64,000 nt of DNA from UBA1413 sp964650525 (GCA_964650525.1 CAZYUA010000012.1:46118-110117), one strand, 5' to 3'; positions 1 to 9,409 are shown, counted from the first letter of the stretch. A program made the numbers and translations. Notes: a model not told the origin generated them from the sequence alone.

Positions 1-965
1 AGACGGTAACGGAAAGTAGCCGATTCTCCTTCCTGTAAAGCAAAGCCAAGGAGTTCCTTTCCTTCCGAGAATATGCTCCGGCCCAGGGGATTGGCAGCAA
101 AAAGGCCATATCCTCTAGCATGCCAGTAAGTCGGATACCCCGGATTCCGGGGATGATCGAGGATAATGAGGGAGACTTCTTCTCCCTTTATGTTTCCGGA
201 AAGACGCAACCATTTGCCACAGGTACCCCAGACGGCATCGCCTGAAATGCCTTCACTGCTCAGGTAGTTCCCTGTGGTGATCGTTCTGACACTTCCGTCG
301 ACACCAACAACATTTCCCTGGTTATCTGTAAGCTGAACAAGACCGGCGGCAGGCAGTTCCAGTTCTGATGAGACCCGGACAGCAAATAACCCCTCCTTGT
401 TATCCTGAAACCGGATCTCTCCCCCCACGGCGGTAAGGGTTGTGGTACGGTCGATGATTCTCAGATTATTACTGGCTCTGAAGGTAAAAAGGCTCTTTTC
501 TTCAAGAAGCCCGTGCAGTTCTGAATCCACCCAGGAAGCGGAAATGACCAAATCAGCTTTATTTCTCCTGTTACGGATTTTTTCGACCTCCCGGTGAAGA
601 ATCGTACCGTAGCGCGAACCATTTTCCGGTAATACTGCATCGGAGTTATTCCAGAAATCCAGGCCATTTACATTGCCGTAATTGAGCCATACGCCAGCAT
701 GATGAGGGTGGTCCACCCTTTCACCGGGGATTTTCTGCAGGGGAAAGCTTCTGGTCACCGCATTCCCGGAAGCAGAGTACACAGGCCACAAAACGGGTTT
801 TTTTAATGATTCAGGCCAGATATAAGCGGTAAACAACCGTCCGCCGGCAAAGACCTCGACTTTCCGTCCCTGGCCGTCGTATACCAGTTTCACCGGAAGC
901 CATTTCTGCCCCGAAGAAACGAGGGAAATACAGCAGCTCAGCAGATAAAAGATCCATTTTTGCAT
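1..965 (-). CDS. DUF6807 (PmoA family) secreted protein, C-terminus cut by window edge
   Basis: The reading frame starts with ATG at 965 and runs off the left edge after about 321 codons. It opens with a signal peptide (MQKWIFYLLSCC, then small residues up to SSGQ). Two stretches mark the DUF6807/PmoA family: VDHPHHAGVWLNYGN around residue 90 and DHPRNPGYPTYWHARGYG followed by LFAANPLG near the visible end. The family name comes from an old link to methane monooxygenase annotation; there is no sign of that enzyme here. In Bacteroidota such proteins are exported and usually found with carbohydrate-use genes; the biochemical role is not known. The divergent neighbour at 1086 is unrelated in sequence, with about 120 bp between them. 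Confidence 0.8.
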   Translation of the reverse strand, partial: MQKWIFYLLSCCISLVSSGQKWLPVKLVYDGQGRKVEVFAGGRLFTAYIWPESLKKPVLWPVYSASGNAVTRSFPLQKIPGERVDHPHHAGVWLNYGNVNGLDFWNNSDAVLPENGSRYGTILHREVEKIRNRRNKADLVISASWVDSELHGLLEEKSLFTFRASNNLRIIDRTTTLTAVGGEIRFQDNKEGLFAVRVSSELELPAAGLVQLTDNQGNVVGVDGSVRTITTGNYLSSEGISGDAVWGTCGKWLRLSGNIKGEEVSLIILDHPRNPGYPTYWHARGYGLFAANPLGRSIFSEGKELLGFALQEGESATFRYR

Positions 966-1085
966 GAGGCCCGTTTTGGTGCGGAAATTAAGGAAAAAAT
1001 ATGAAAATATTGTTTTCTCTCAGCGTCAATTGGCCGGGTAAAGAAAAATTCCCATTTTTACCCGGCAAACAATAAAAGTGAACCT

Positions 1086-1928
1086 TTGAAGACATTTCTG
1101 ACCATCTTGATTTCAGTGTTGATTACCCTGGCTGCGATAATATACCAGAGGTCAACTGGCCCCACTTATCCTATCCGGACAACTCTGGCGACCGATCAGG
1201 GGCTGTACGCCCTGGAGTTACCCCGGAGTCATGGGGGTGACAGTGATTGCGGGTTGGTTTTCCAGGTCCCGGATACCGCGATTTCCGGAGTGCTGGTTTT
1301 CAGAAAGTATCCCGCAAAGGATGAATGGCAGGAGTTTCCTTTGGTCAGGGAAGGGAATGCTCTCAAAGGAGTTTTGCCGCACCAGCCGCCTGCCGGAAAG
1401 CTGGAATACAAGGTTGACTTCACCAGGGAAGGAAAGGTGTACCCCTTGCACGAAGCCCGCACAACAGTGATCCGTTTTAAGGGCGATGTACCGTTTGCCA
1501 TTCTTATACCCCATATAATCCTGATGTTTGTGGCTATGTTCTTCGGGAATCTGGCAGGCGTCATGGCCATTTTCAGACATCGCAAATTCCGGTTTTACGG
1601 GCTTCTGACCCTGGTCTTACTGGGAATCGGGGGAATGGTCTTCGGGCCCTGGGTTCAGTACCATGCTTTCGGAGAAGCATGGGCAGGCATCCCGTTTGCA
1701 TGGGATCTTACGGATAATAAAACCCTGCTTTCATTTGTTTTCTGGATTCTTGCGGTTATCATGAACCGTAAAAAAGAGAGACCCGGATACGTCATCCTTG
1801 CTTCCCTGGTGATGCTGGCCGTTTATTCCATACCACACAGCTTATTTGGATCCCAGCTTGATCCTGCAACCGGCGAAATCATCCAGGGTTTTATCCTTGC
1901 TCCGTCGGTGTTTCTCTGCGCTGATTAA
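1086..1928 (+). CDS. Unknown five-helix membrane protein (TTG start)
   Basis: I do not recognise the family. The 280-residue product starts at a TTG (no in-frame ATG lies close upstream) and opens with a membrane anchor at about residues 4-22. An extracytoplasmic domain of about 115 residues follows, then four hydrophobic helices (about 138-163, 170-190, 212-228, 236-255). The soluble part ends in VPFAILIP and has the look of a beta-rich domain. The stop overlaps the convergent dacB-like gene by four bases. No promoter of the phylum type is obvious in the upstream gap. Codon use is like its neighbours. Confidence 0.6.
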   Translation: MKTFLTILISVLITLAAIIYQRSTGPTYPIRTTLATDQGLYALELPRSHGGDSDCGLVFQVPDTAISGVLVFRKYPAKDEWQEFPLVREGNALKGVLPHQPPAGKLEYKVDFTREGKVYPLHEARTTVIRFKGDVPFAILIPHIILMFVAMFFGNLAGVMAIFRHRKFRFYGLLTLVLLGIGGMVFGPWVQYHAFGEAWAGIPFAWDLTDNKTLLSFVFWILAVIMNRKKERPGYVILASLVMLAVYSIPHSLFGSQLDPATGEIIQGFILAPSVFLCAD

Positions 1929-3388
1929 AGTTCCCTTTTGAACTTCAATAGCAGTGCCTGGATCTTTTTTAGCACCTCTTGCTGGCTACAGGGGAAATTA
2001 TTAACCAGGACAGCAAAATCAACGCTCCTGCCTGAATCGCATGTCAGATAACCTGCATACCCCCTGACCCGCTCCATAGAACCACTTTTGCACCGTAGTG
2101 ATTCTCCCGGAAAATGGCTGACGGGGAAAGAAGCAAGGGTTCCCTTTCCTGCTATTGGCAGAGATTGTTGGAAGTAACCGGCCACCGGGGAACTCCTCAT
2201 TCTGTTCAATACAAAGGTAAGCAGGCGCGCAGGTATGGCATTGTAGCGTGAAAGACCGCTACCATCTTCCAGGAAAAAGGGTTGAGACCATCCATGGCTT
2301 TGCCAGAAATCCTCCATGGCCTTCAGTCCGGTCCTGACAGATCCTTTACCGACGGTTTCCAGGCCTGTCTGCATCACCAGTTGTTCGGCAAACAAGTTGA
2401 CACTTTCGTGGTTCACCCGCTGGATGATCGCTGCCAGGTCCGGTGAAACCAGAGTGTCTAAGGAAACAAAACCGGATGGTGTTGCTGAAATGGTAATGTC
2501 ACCGGAGAGGATTATCCCGTTTCCAGCCAGAGCTGATTTCAGGCATCGTCCGAAGTTCAGGGGAGGATCCGGCATGGCAGCTTTCACTTCGAAGTTTTTC
2601 CGGTTTGCAGGAATGGTACCCCTGATATACCTGGTTTCACCCCATGGACTTCCATACACATAGGCCAAATCGCGGTTGACCACCGAGGTAAGAACCTCAT
2701 TTTTCCAGTTTATCCCGGGAATATAAGGCCAGGAAGATACTAACCGGGCCAAGAGTCCCGGATCGCGGGGTGAATCCAAAAAGAGCCGGACCATGTTGTC
2801 ATACAATGAAACCGCCGCAGGAGCAGCACCATAATAATTCCCGACATCTTCCCAGGCCCAGCTGCCCGGAAGGTCGAATTCCTCATAACCACTAATATCG
2901 ATTTCCAGGTTTCCCTCCACCTTTTGAATCCCGGCAGCTTTAAGCTTTGCAGCCCACCGGGTGAATACAGAATCTGCTGATGGCCGGTCAGGAAACCAAA
3001 CAGATCCCAGGGTAGGATCTCCACCTCCTTTGACAATAATAGTACCTTTCAGTCTTCCTTTCAGGATGTCTCCCCGGTAACCCAAAACTGTACTGAAACA
3101 ATAGGCGGGTCCCAGGATCTCCAGGGCTGAAGCAGTGGTGAATACCTTCAGTGTGGAGGCTGGGGCCAGTAACAGGTCAGCATTGAAATCGACCAATGTA
3201 TTACCAGATAATCCATCGACAACATGGATCGCAATTCCAGCACCGCGTAATTGCGGTTCGGAAACAAATTCGTCTATCCAATGAAAGTTATCCCCCTGCC
3301 CGGCAACAGGCACCGAAAGGGTACCGAATAACAAGGTGACTGCCAGTAGGGACTTCATGGCTCCCCTAAAAAACTTCTCATTTCGCAT
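1925..3388 (-). CDS. dacB: D-alanyl-D-alanine carboxypeptidase/endopeptidase (PBP4, S13 family)
   Basis: Periplasmic penicillin-binding protein of the S13 family that trims or cleaves peptidoglycan cross-links. All three active-site motifs are present: SxxK as STLK (Ser about 78, Lys about 81), SxN as SVN in ESVNLFAEQL, and KSG in CKSGSMERVRGYAG near the C-terminus. The start was placed at the ATG at 3388 because GGGAGAAAG lies just upstream and a clear signal peptide follows (hydrophobic run ending PVAGQG); an upstream GTG at 3469 would add 27 residues that do not look like an export signal. About 487 residues, usual for the family. Convergent with the membrane protein at 1086-1928, sharing four bases. 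Confidence 0.9.
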   Translation of the reverse strand: MRNEKFFRGAMKSLLAVTLLFGTLSVPVAGQGDNFHWIDEFVSEPQLRGAGIAIHVVDGLSGNTLVDFNADLLLAPASTLKVFTTASALEILGPAYCFSTVLGYRGDILKGRLKGTIIVKGGGDPTLGSVWFPDRPSADSVFTRWAAKLKAAGIQKVEGNLEIDISGYEEFDLPGSWAWEDVGNYYGAAPAAVSLYDNMVRLFLDSPRDPGLLARLVSSWPYIPGINWKNEVLTSVVNRDLAYVYGSPWGETRYIRGTIPANRKNFEVKAAMPDPPLNFGRCLKSALAGNGIILSGDITISATPSGFVSLDTLVSPDLAAIIQRVNHESVNLFAEQLVMQTGLETVGKGSVRTGLKAMEDFWQSHGWSQPFFLEDGSGLSRYNAIPARLLTFVLNRMRSSPVAGYFQQSLPIAGKGTLASFPVSHFPGESLRCKSGSMERVRGYAGYLTCDSGRSVDFAVLVNNFPCSQQEVLKKIQALLLKFKREL

Positions 3389-3619
3389 GATCTTTCTCCC
3401 AATGAAATCACCATCTCCTTTCCCGGGAGGATGAGCTGCCGGCGATTCAATTACTGCCAGCTTATTCACTGCTGTTGGTCTTCAACCGGGAAAGAGAGAT
3501 CAACAGGATGGCATGAACTCACCCAATCAAAAGAGAAATGGTAAATGACAATCAAAAAAAATTATGGCTTAAAATAACGGATTTTGACTGGGAAAAAAAA
3601 TGAAGTAGAGGTAAATTAT

Positions 3620-3627
3620 TATCTTTG
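3620..3627 (+). promoter_or_regulatory. Bacteroidota -7 element upstream of enolase
   Basis: TATCTTTG matches TAnnTTTG exactly, about 70 bp before the enolase ATG. No TTG sits at the expected 19-21 bp upstream, so only the -7 half is supported. Confidence 0.5.
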
Positions 3628-3697
3628 ATGTGTATAACTTACCGGGTAAAAAGATGGAATACCAGGGTTATATGCTGAAATTTTTAAACATAATGCT

Positions 3698-4999
3698 ATG
3701 ATAATCAACAAGGTATTTGCGAGGGAGATACTGGATTCAAGAGGTACGCCAACGGTTGAGGTCGAGGTTACTCTGGAATGCGGGGCCGTTGGAAGGGCAG
3801 CTATTCCTTCAGGTGCATCAACGGGCGAAAATGAAGCGATAGAACTGCGCGACAACGACAAAGGCCGTTATCTGGGCAAAGGAGTACTTCGGGCTGTTGA
3901 AAACGTTAACACTGCTATAGCCAAGGAAATATGCGGCATGGATGCCATGAATCAGATAAGCATAGACCAAAAGATGATTGGATTAGACGGCACCAAAAAC
4001 AAATCGAATCTTGGTGCCAATGCCATTCTGGGAGTTTCTTTGGCTGTAGCCAAAGCAGCTGCGGAGTGTCTGGGGATGCCCTTGTACCGTTATATCGGAG
4101 GAACCAATGCCAAAGTATTACCCGTTCCTATGATGAACATCATCAACGGCGGCAGCCATTCGGATGCTCCCATTGCTTTTCAGGAGTTTATGATAAGGCC
4201 TGTCGGTGCACCTACCTTCAGGGAAGGATTAAGGATGGGGGCAGAAGTATTCCAGCATCTGAAAAAGGTGCTCCATAACCGAGGATTGAGTACTGCAGTC
4301 GGCGACGAAGGCGGATTTGCCCCGGCCTTGAAAGGGACCGAAGATGCTTTAAACTGCATTATTGAAGCGATAAAAAATGCAGGGTATAAACCGGGACGTG
4401 CTGATGAAGGCGGGGATGTTTCCATCGCTCTTGATTGTGCCGCTTCTGAATTTTTTATGGATGGTATTTATGACTATTCCAAATTTGAGGGTGCTACCGG
4501 AGTGAGGAGGACTACTGCTCAGCAAATCGATTTTATTGCGGACCTGGTTACACGGTTCCCCATCGACTCAGTTGAAGATGGCATGGCTGAAAGCGACTGG
4601 GAAGGTTGGGTAAATCTTACCAAGCGGCTAGGACACAGTTGCCAGCTGGTCGGCGACGACAACTTCGTTACCAATATTGAGTACCTCAGAAAGGGAATAG
4701 AAATGGGTGCCTGTAATTCCATTTTGATAAAGCTTAACCAAATCGGGACCCTTACCGAAACGATGGATGCCATTGAAATGGCCCACAGGGCAGGGTACAC
4801 TACGGTCACTTCACACCGTTCGGGCGAGACAGAGGATTCTACCATTGCCGACATTGCTGTTGCTGCCAACTGTGGCCAGATAAAAACCGGCTCTCTCAGC
4901 CGGTCAGACCGTATGGCCAAATACAACCAGTTGCTGCGCATCGAGGAAGAACTGGGGAGTGCCGCCATTTACGGAACCAAACCAGTCGCCCGGAAATAA
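3698..4999 (+). CDS. eno: Enolase (phosphopyruvate hydratase)
   Basis: Cytosolic glycolytic enzyme converting 2-phosphoglycerate to phosphoenolpyruvate, EC 4.2.1.11. The 433-residue length is normal. Family landmarks visible in order: SGASTGENEA (substrate loop), GDEGGFAP (catalytic Glu), SIALDCAASEF, EDGMAESD and GDDNFVTN (the three Mg2+ ligands), then ILIKLNQIGT (catalytic Lys) and SHRSGETED. The start ATG follows a short AT-rich leader with a -7 promoter element. A strong hairpin overlaps the stop codon. Single-gene unit; the next gene is convergent. Confidence 0.99.
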   Translation: MIINKVFAREILDSRGTPTVEVEVTLECGAVGRAAIPSGASTGENEAIELRDNDKGRYLGKGVLRAVENVNTAIAKEICGMDAMNQISIDQKMIGLDGTKNKSNLGANAILGVSLAVAKAAAECLGMPLYRYIGGTNAKVLPVPMMNIINGGSHSDAPIAFQEFMIRPVGAPTFREGLRMGAEVFQHLKKVLHNRGLSTAVGDEGGFAPALKGTEDALNCIIEAIKNAGYKPGRADEGGDVSIALDCAASEFFMDGIYDYSKFEGATGVRRTTAQQIDFIADLVTRFPIDSVEDGMAESDWEGWVNLTKRLGHSCQLVGDDNFVTNIEYLRKGIEMGACNSILIKLNQIGTLTETMDAIEMAHRAGYTTVTSHRSGETEDSTIADIAVAANCGQIKTGSLSRSDRMAKYNQLLRIEEELGSAAIYGTKPVARK

Positions 5000-5014
5000 C
5001 TACTTCCGGGCGAC
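4985..5014 (+). terminator. Hairpin overlapping the eno stop codon
   Basis: An 11-bp perfect stem (GTCGCCCGGAA at 4985-4995, TTCCGGGCGAC at 5004-5014) with an 8-nt loop that contains the eno stop codon. It lies between two convergent genes. No T-run follows directly; a T-rich stretch starts about 17 nt later (5031-5041), so it may be a bidirectional or weak terminator, or an mRNA 3'-end stabiliser. Confidence 0.45.
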
Positions 5015-5026
5015 CGGTATCGGTCA

Positions 5027-5365
5027 TCACTCTTTTTTCTTTTCCAGTTTGCCTTTCACAAGGTAGGCAATTACCAGTGCGACTCCTCCAAAAACCAGTA
5101 CCATGGCGAAATACATGGTTATCGTGTCCAGTGTGGAATACTGCGCAAACAATGCACCAAGTAATAAACCCAGGGCAATGCCAATCAGGAAAAGTCCCCA
5201 TTTAAACGTCGAATAACCTGAAATTTTTATTCCGGATTTAAACAGGGCCGGATCTGCTCCTTTCTCTATCAATGCCATCCTCTCCTTGTTGCGGGTTGTG
5301 AGCCAGATGTAAATAATGGCAAAAAGAGCCAGAAAAAATGAAAGCGGAACTACAATTTCTTCCAT
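5027..5365 (-). CDS. DUF6249-type small membrane protein
   Basis: A 112-residue protein with three hydrophobic helices (about residues 6-22, 53-73, 82-102). The segment RNKERMALIEKGADP after the first helix is typical of DUF6249 proteins, which are common in Bacteroidota, often near ECF sigma genes. The C-terminus is short and lysine-rich (KGKLEKKKE), so it probably faces the cytosol. It is divergent from an ECF sigma gene 239 bp away, which fits that habit. The molecular role is unknown. Confidence 0.75.
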   Translation of the reverse strand: MEEIVVPLSFFLALFAIIYIWLTTRNKERMALIEKGADPALFKSGIKISGYSTFKWGLFLIGIALGLLLGALFAQYSTLDTITMYFAMVLVFGGVALVIAYLVKGKLEKKKE

Positions 5366-5604
5366 AGCAATTTTTTTAGTTTATAATTGTTTCTGGCGTT
5401 TTGACGCAAAGTCTGCTCTCTGGTTACAGATCCCGAAAAATATATCACTTCGATCGCCTGATTATTAATGAATGGTTTGCTATGTTCCTAATCCGGTGAA
5501 CGAAGCTTCCCGCTTTTCTACTAAAAAGATTAATTTGCTGAACTTTACGAAAATCCCATTGCCAGATTGTAACCCAAGCCAGGTAATTGCGTCAAAGAAC
5601 AATA

Positions 5605-6165
5605 ATGAAAGATCGGGAAGAAAGTACAATTGTTGAAAATGCCAGGCAGGGGGATGTCAATGCCTTCTCGGTCCTGGTAACCCAACACCAGGAGATTGTA
5701 TTTTCCATAGCCCTTAGGATGGTGAGAAACAGGGAAGATGCCGAAGAAATCGCCCAGGAGACCTTCATCAGGGCGTTCCGTTCCATTCAGTCGTTTGAGA
5801 GGAAATGCCGGTTTTCAACCTGGTTATACAAAATTGCTTACAACACCTGCATTTCAGCAATCAGGAAAAAGAAGTTTACAGGAAGCAAAGTAGATCCGGG
5901 AATGATCGCCGAACGGGAACTCGTTCTGCAGGATGGGGAGGATGAAGATACGACCCGCCTGGAAAACCTCGAAAAGGTCCTCAGGAGTTTGCCTGAAGAG
6001 GATTACCTGATTGTTCTCCTCTATTATTACGAGGACCAGAATATTGCAGAAATCAGCCAGGTAACCGGACTCGGGCAGAGCAATGTGAAGGTAAAATTAC
6101 ACCGGATCAGGAAAAAAATCTATTTGGGCATGCAGGAAATGATGAACGAGCATTGTCTCGTCTGA
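5605..6165 (+). CDS. ECF RNA polymerase sigma factor
   Basis: A sigma-70 family group 4 factor of 186 residues. Region 2 reads DAEEIAQETFIRAFRSIQ with FSTWLYKIAYN (core binding and -10 recognition), and region 4 reads IAEISQVTGLGQSNVKVKLHR (helix-turn-helix for the -35). I chose the ATG at 5605; a TTG at 5587 would add six residues. The gene directly downstream (6256) encodes a small membrane protein that is the likely anti-sigma partner, and a DUF6249 gene is divergent upstream. The stimulus is not visible from sequence. Confidence 0.93.
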   Translation: MKDREESTIVENARQGDVNAFSVLVTQHQEIVFSIALRMVRNREDAEEIAQETFIRAFRSIQSFERKCRFSTWLYKIAYNTCISAIRKKKFTGSKVDPGMIAERELVLQDGEDEDTTRLENLEKVLRSLPEEDYLIVLLYYYEDQNIAEISQVTGLGQSNVKVKLHRIRKKIYLGMQEMMNEHCLV

Positions 6166-6255
6166 ATCAAAAGTATCAGAGAATGTTTTACCGGGGGGAT
6201 GGGCAAATTACCGGCTCAAAAAGCCACTACAGGGAATCAACTATAAACAAAGGAA

Positions 6256-6714
6256 ATGAGATCGGAACAGGATGAAATATTGAAAAAAACAATCCGGAAG
6301 ATCCGGCTGGAATCGCCGGGATCCGGATTTTCCGAACGAGTGGTAAAAGCCATTTTAGCTGACTCCGGGAAGGTTTCGCCTGCAAGAACAGAACCGTTTT
6401 TGGGAAAAGCTTTTTGGATGGTTACAATCCTGTTTATTATGATGGCAGGGATGTTTCTGTTGATAAGGGGAAGCAGCCCCGTGGTTCAGGAAGCTGAGTC
6501 GGGAGGTACCTTTACCTCCCTGATGCGACCTGTGTTAACCCTGATGGCAGAATTGGTTTCCGGCATCCGGAAAGGGGCCCATCAACTGCCGGTTTTCCTG
6601 GCGGCGGTATCTACTGCCGTAGCTACCCTCTTAACGATTGACTGTTTATTTGCTACCCGGAGTTTACAAAACTCAAAAAGTGAAAATCAAAAGAATTCTT
6701 CACTGACGAGATAG
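6256..6714 (+). CDS. Small membrane protein, probable partner (anti-sigma role) of the ECF sigma
   Basis: 152 residues: a charged cytosolic N-terminus of about 50 residues (MRSEQDEILKKTIRKIRLE), a helix at about 54-72 (MVTILFIMMAGMFLLI), a short loop, and a second helix at about 113-133. No zinc-binding HxxxCxxC of the classic anti-sigma fold is present. The assignment as regulator rests on position (90 bp after the sigma gene, same strand) and on the topology; sequence alone does not prove it. AAAGGA precedes the ATG. The 3' end overlaps the convergent hldD gene by 28 bp. Confidence 0.55.
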   Translation: MRSEQDEILKKTIRKIRLESPGSGFSERVVKAILADSGKVSPARTEPFLGKAFWMVTILFIMMAGMFLLIRGSSPVVQEAESGGTFTSLMRPVLTLMAELVSGIRKGAHQLPVFLAAVSTAVATLLTIDCLFATRSLQNSKSENQKNSSLTR

Positions 6715-7652
6715 TTGGACACATAATCGCTGACCCCGGATTCCAGTTCGGTGAAGGGTTTGGAATAGCCTATCTCTCTAAGTTTTTGAATGTCGGCCTC
6801 AGTGAAATATTGATACCGGCTTCTGAGATCGCAGGGAGTGTCTACAAATTGGATTTCCGGGTTTATTTTCAGAGTATCAAAAACCGCGTTGGTGAGTTCA
6901 ACGTATGTCCTTGCCTTACCTGTTCCAACGTTGTATATTCCGGAGTTCTTCTGGTTTTCAAGGAAAAAAAGCATCACTTCGGCGATGTCATCCACATAAA
7001 TAAAATCGCGTTTTTGTTCACCATCGGGAATATCTTCCCTATGGGAACGGAAGAGTTTCATGCCTCCTGTATCACGGATGGTCTGGAAGGCATGAAGTAC
7101 GATGGAAGCCATACGGCCTTTATGGTATTCGTTGGGGCCATAGACATTAAAGAACTTGAGCCCGGCCCAGAATTGGGGTGTTTTTTTCTGAGTAAGCACC
7201 CATACGTCAAAATCGTGCTTGGACCAGGCGTACAGGTTCAGAGGTTTCAAATCGCGAATCCTGTGGTGGGCATCAGAAAAGCCCCACTCTCCATTGCCAT
7301 AGGTAGCAGCAGAAGAAGCGTACACAATGGGGACATTGTACCCCGTACAAGCCTTCCATAGATTCTGCGAATAGCGGAGGTTCAGCTCCTCATAGCTTTC
7401 GGCTTCCTGACCCACGGTGTCGGTTCTGGCCCCGAGATGGAAAACCATTTCTACTTTTCTGCGGTTTTTGTCAAACCACTGAAAAAAATCGTCCCTGTCT
7501 ACCTGATGAAGGAATTTCTTTGAATGCAGATTCTTTTCCTTGTTGTCATCATCGTACCGGTCAACCAGAACCAGATTATGAAATCCGGCAAGGTTGAGCT
7601 TTCCGACAAAATAACTTCCAATAAAACCTGCGGCTCCGGTAACAACAATCAT
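6687..7652 (-). CDS. hldD: ADP-L-glycero-D-manno-heptose 6-epimerase
   Basis: Extended short-chain dehydrogenase/reductase that converts ADP-D-glycero- to ADP-L-glycero-D-manno-heptose for the lipopolysaccharide core, EC 5.1.3.20. The NAD(P) fingerprint GAAGFIGSY is at residues 6-14, DRYDDDNKEKNL follows as in known HldD proteins, and the catalytic YxxxK appears as YAWSK. KFFNVYGPNEYHKGRMASI and KRDFIYVDDI are also family-typical. Its 321 residues are normal. It stands alone here; the other heptose genes are not in the window. Confidence 0.93.
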   Translation of the reverse strand: MIVVTGAAGFIGSYFVGKLNLAGFHNLVLVDRYDDDNKEKNLHSKKFLHQVDRDDFFQWFDKNRRKVEMVFHLGARTDTVGQEAESYEELNLRYSQNLWKACTGYNVPIVYASSAATYGNGEWGFSDAHHRIRDLKPLNLYAWSKHDFDVWVLTQKKTPQFWAGLKFFNVYGPNEYHKGRMASIVLHAFQTIRDTGGMKLFRSHREDIPDGEQKRDFIYVDDIAEVMLFFLENQKNSGIYNVGTGKARTYVELTNAVFDTLKINPEIQFVDTPCDLRSRYQYFTEADIQKLREIGYSKPFTELESGVSDYVSNYLVSEEFF

Positions 7653-7761
7653 ATGATTCCAGTTTGGTTCAGCAATACGTTGTTTCTGTCTTCAGAAACC
7701 GGATCGTGTCAAAAAGTAAACTTCGCACCATGATTATTATTGCTTGAATGAACCTGTTTTT

Positions 7762-8598
7762 TTAAGTATTTTTTAACAAAAAATCCGGATGAATTTCATC
7801 AATAAGACCGGCCTTCATAGCCCCATCGAAAAGTTTCAACACCGCGTTTTTACCCTCCGTTCCCAAGTCAACAGTAAACTCATTGACAAACAGGTTAATA
7901 TGTTTGCTGATGACCTCATCGTCCAGTTCCCTGGCGTATTGTTTTACAAAAAGGAGGGATTCATGGGGGTGATTGAGTGCAAAAAGCACACTTTTCCGCA
8001 TCACCCGGTCCATGGTCTGGCGGACATCCAGGGGAAGGTTTTTGTCGATGGCAATTCCTCCAAGTGGAACTGGCAATCCTGTGCTGGACTCCCACATTTG
8101 TCCCAGGTCAGCCATTTGCTTCAGCCCTTTTTTTTCGAAAGTAAACCGGCTTTCATGGATGATGACTCCGGCATCTGTTTCACCGCGTAAAATGCTCTCT
8201 TCGATTTCAGAAAAGAGAACCTCTTTTTTGTTTTGAAGAGCAGGGAAGAAAATGGTGAACAGCAGGTTTGCCGTTGTAAACGGTCCGGGGACGGCTATCT
8301 TCATTAAAGGATCCGGAACCGGCGGGAGCAATTCCCGTCCGACCAGCAATGGTCCGTTTTCCCTGCCCAGGGCACTTCCTGCCTGTAAAAGCTGATAATG
8401 GTCGGATACCTTTGCGAAAGCATAATAACTTAACTTGGTCATGTTGATTTCACGCCGGAAAGCCCGGCGGTTAAGTTCTTCCACATCAGCCACCGTAACC
8501 TTGAAAGATAATCCTTCGGTATCGATCTTCCCGTTGATGATGGCATCGAAGATAAAGGTATCGTTAGGGCATGGTGAAATGCCCAAAGTAAGCAACAT
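7762..8598 (-). CDS. mqnD: 1,4-dihydroxy-6-naphthoate synthase (futalosine menaquinone pathway)
   Basis: Converts cyclic dehypoxanthine futalosine to 1,4-dihydroxy-6-naphthoate in the alternative menaquinone pathway. The N-terminal GISPCPNDTFIFDAI is the MqnD signature; KLSYYAFAKVSDHYQLL and IAVPGPFTTANLL are also typical of the MqnA/MqnD periplasmic-binding-like fold. The ATG at 8598 gives 278 residues, the family length; an open frame continues upstream into mqnB but has no export or family features. It follows mqnB by 29 bp on the same strand, so the two are probably one operon. Confidence 0.92.
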   Translation of the reverse strand: MLLTLGISPCPNDTFIFDAIINGKIDTEGLSFKVTVADVEELNRRAFRREINMTKLSYYAFAKVSDHYQLLQAGSALGRENGPLLVGRELLPPVPDPLMKIAVPGPFTTANLLFTIFFPALQNKKEVLFSEIEESILRGETDAGVIIHESRFTFEKKGLKQMADLGQMWESSTGLPVPLGGIAIDKNLPLDVRQTMDRVMRKSVLFALNHPHESLLFVKQYARELDDEVISKHINLFVNEFTVDLGTEGKNAVLKLFDGAMKAGLIDEIHPDFLLKNT

Positions 8599-8627
8599 CG
8601 GAAAATTTTTGCGCAAAAATAACAAAA

Positions 8628-9314
8628 TCAGGAAACAGAGTCCGGTAGCGAGGCAAAAACCATGATAAGGTTGTTTTTCAGGTTTTCGAGAGCCAGGGGA
8701 ATGTCCCATCGGGATTGGCTGCGGGGTGCTACCCGGTTGGAGACGGACCTGATCTGCAGACAGGGCACTCCCAGCCACCGGCAAACATAAAAAACTGCGG
8801 CTCCTTCCATACTTTCCACACTGGCAGAAAAATTATTCTTTAGCTCAAGAATGGTATTGACTCTGCCGTGACTGATGTTAGAGGTAATTCCCTTAACTCT
8901 CGGAAGGAAGGCAGCAAAATGGGAACCCTCCGCCTTTAGCGTGCAATTTTCAAACGGAAACTCATCGGGTGCCATGTAGCCACTGTCAAAAAGGGTTAAA
9001 AACTCAAGTTCTTTTTCAATTCCCAGATCGGCAAACTCTTCCTCCACCACGTTTACTACATCCCCGATTTGTATCTGCTCCGACAAAGTTCCAGCAATCC
9101 CCGCATTGATAACCAGGTCATAAGACTGAGTCATCAGGACCTGTGTCAGGTAAAACGTAGTAAAGGTGGTGCCAATTCCGGTGAGAAGGAGGTCAAACTC
9201 CAGTCCGTCGAGGGAAAAGGTTCTGAGATTGTCGCTTTTTGAAACAACATACCTGCATTCCTCTGTCATCAGTTTGACTTCCATTGCCGTAGCTGCGACC
9301 AGTAAAACATTCAT
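8628..9314 (-). CDS. mqnB: Futalosine hydrolase
   Basis: Nucleosidase of the PNP/UDP phosphorylase superfamily that removes hypoxanthine from futalosine, EC 3.2.2.26. Landmarks: LLVAATAMEVKLM at the N-terminus, TGIGTTFTTFYL, NAGIAGTLSEQIQIGDVV, and SVESMEGAAVFYVC (substrate-binding Met-Glu), then IRSVSNRV. 228 residues is normal. It is the first gene of the mqnB-mqnD pair. The presence of both indicates this lineage makes menaquinone by the futalosine route; the other genes (mqnA, C, E) are outside the window. Confidence 0.93.
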   Translation of the reverse strand: MNVLLVAATAMEVKLMTEECRYVVSKSDNLRTFSLDGLEFDLLLTGIGTTFTTFYLTQVLMTQSYDLVINAGIAGTLSEQIQIGDVVNVVEEEFADLGIEKELEFLTLFDSGYMAPDEFPFENCTLKAEGSHFAAFLPRVKGITSNISHGRVNTILELKNNFSASVESMEGAAVFYVCRWLGVPCLQIRSVSNRVAPRSQSRWDIPLALENLKNNLIMVFASLPDSVS

Positions 9315-9409
9315 AGTTATAATGCTTGGATATAGGTTTATTTATCTTAAGCATACTGATTTTCTGAAAAAAGGTTAATCTTTGCACCTGATTTTTATCA
9401 GCACAGGTT

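Noticed and set aside
6786..7361. A 191-codon open frame on the plus strand within hldD
   Set aside because: Fully antisense to a well-supported HldD gene.
9377..9384. -7 box AATCTTTG upstream of folE
   Set aside because: One mismatch to TAnnTTTG and no -33 box; too weak to list.
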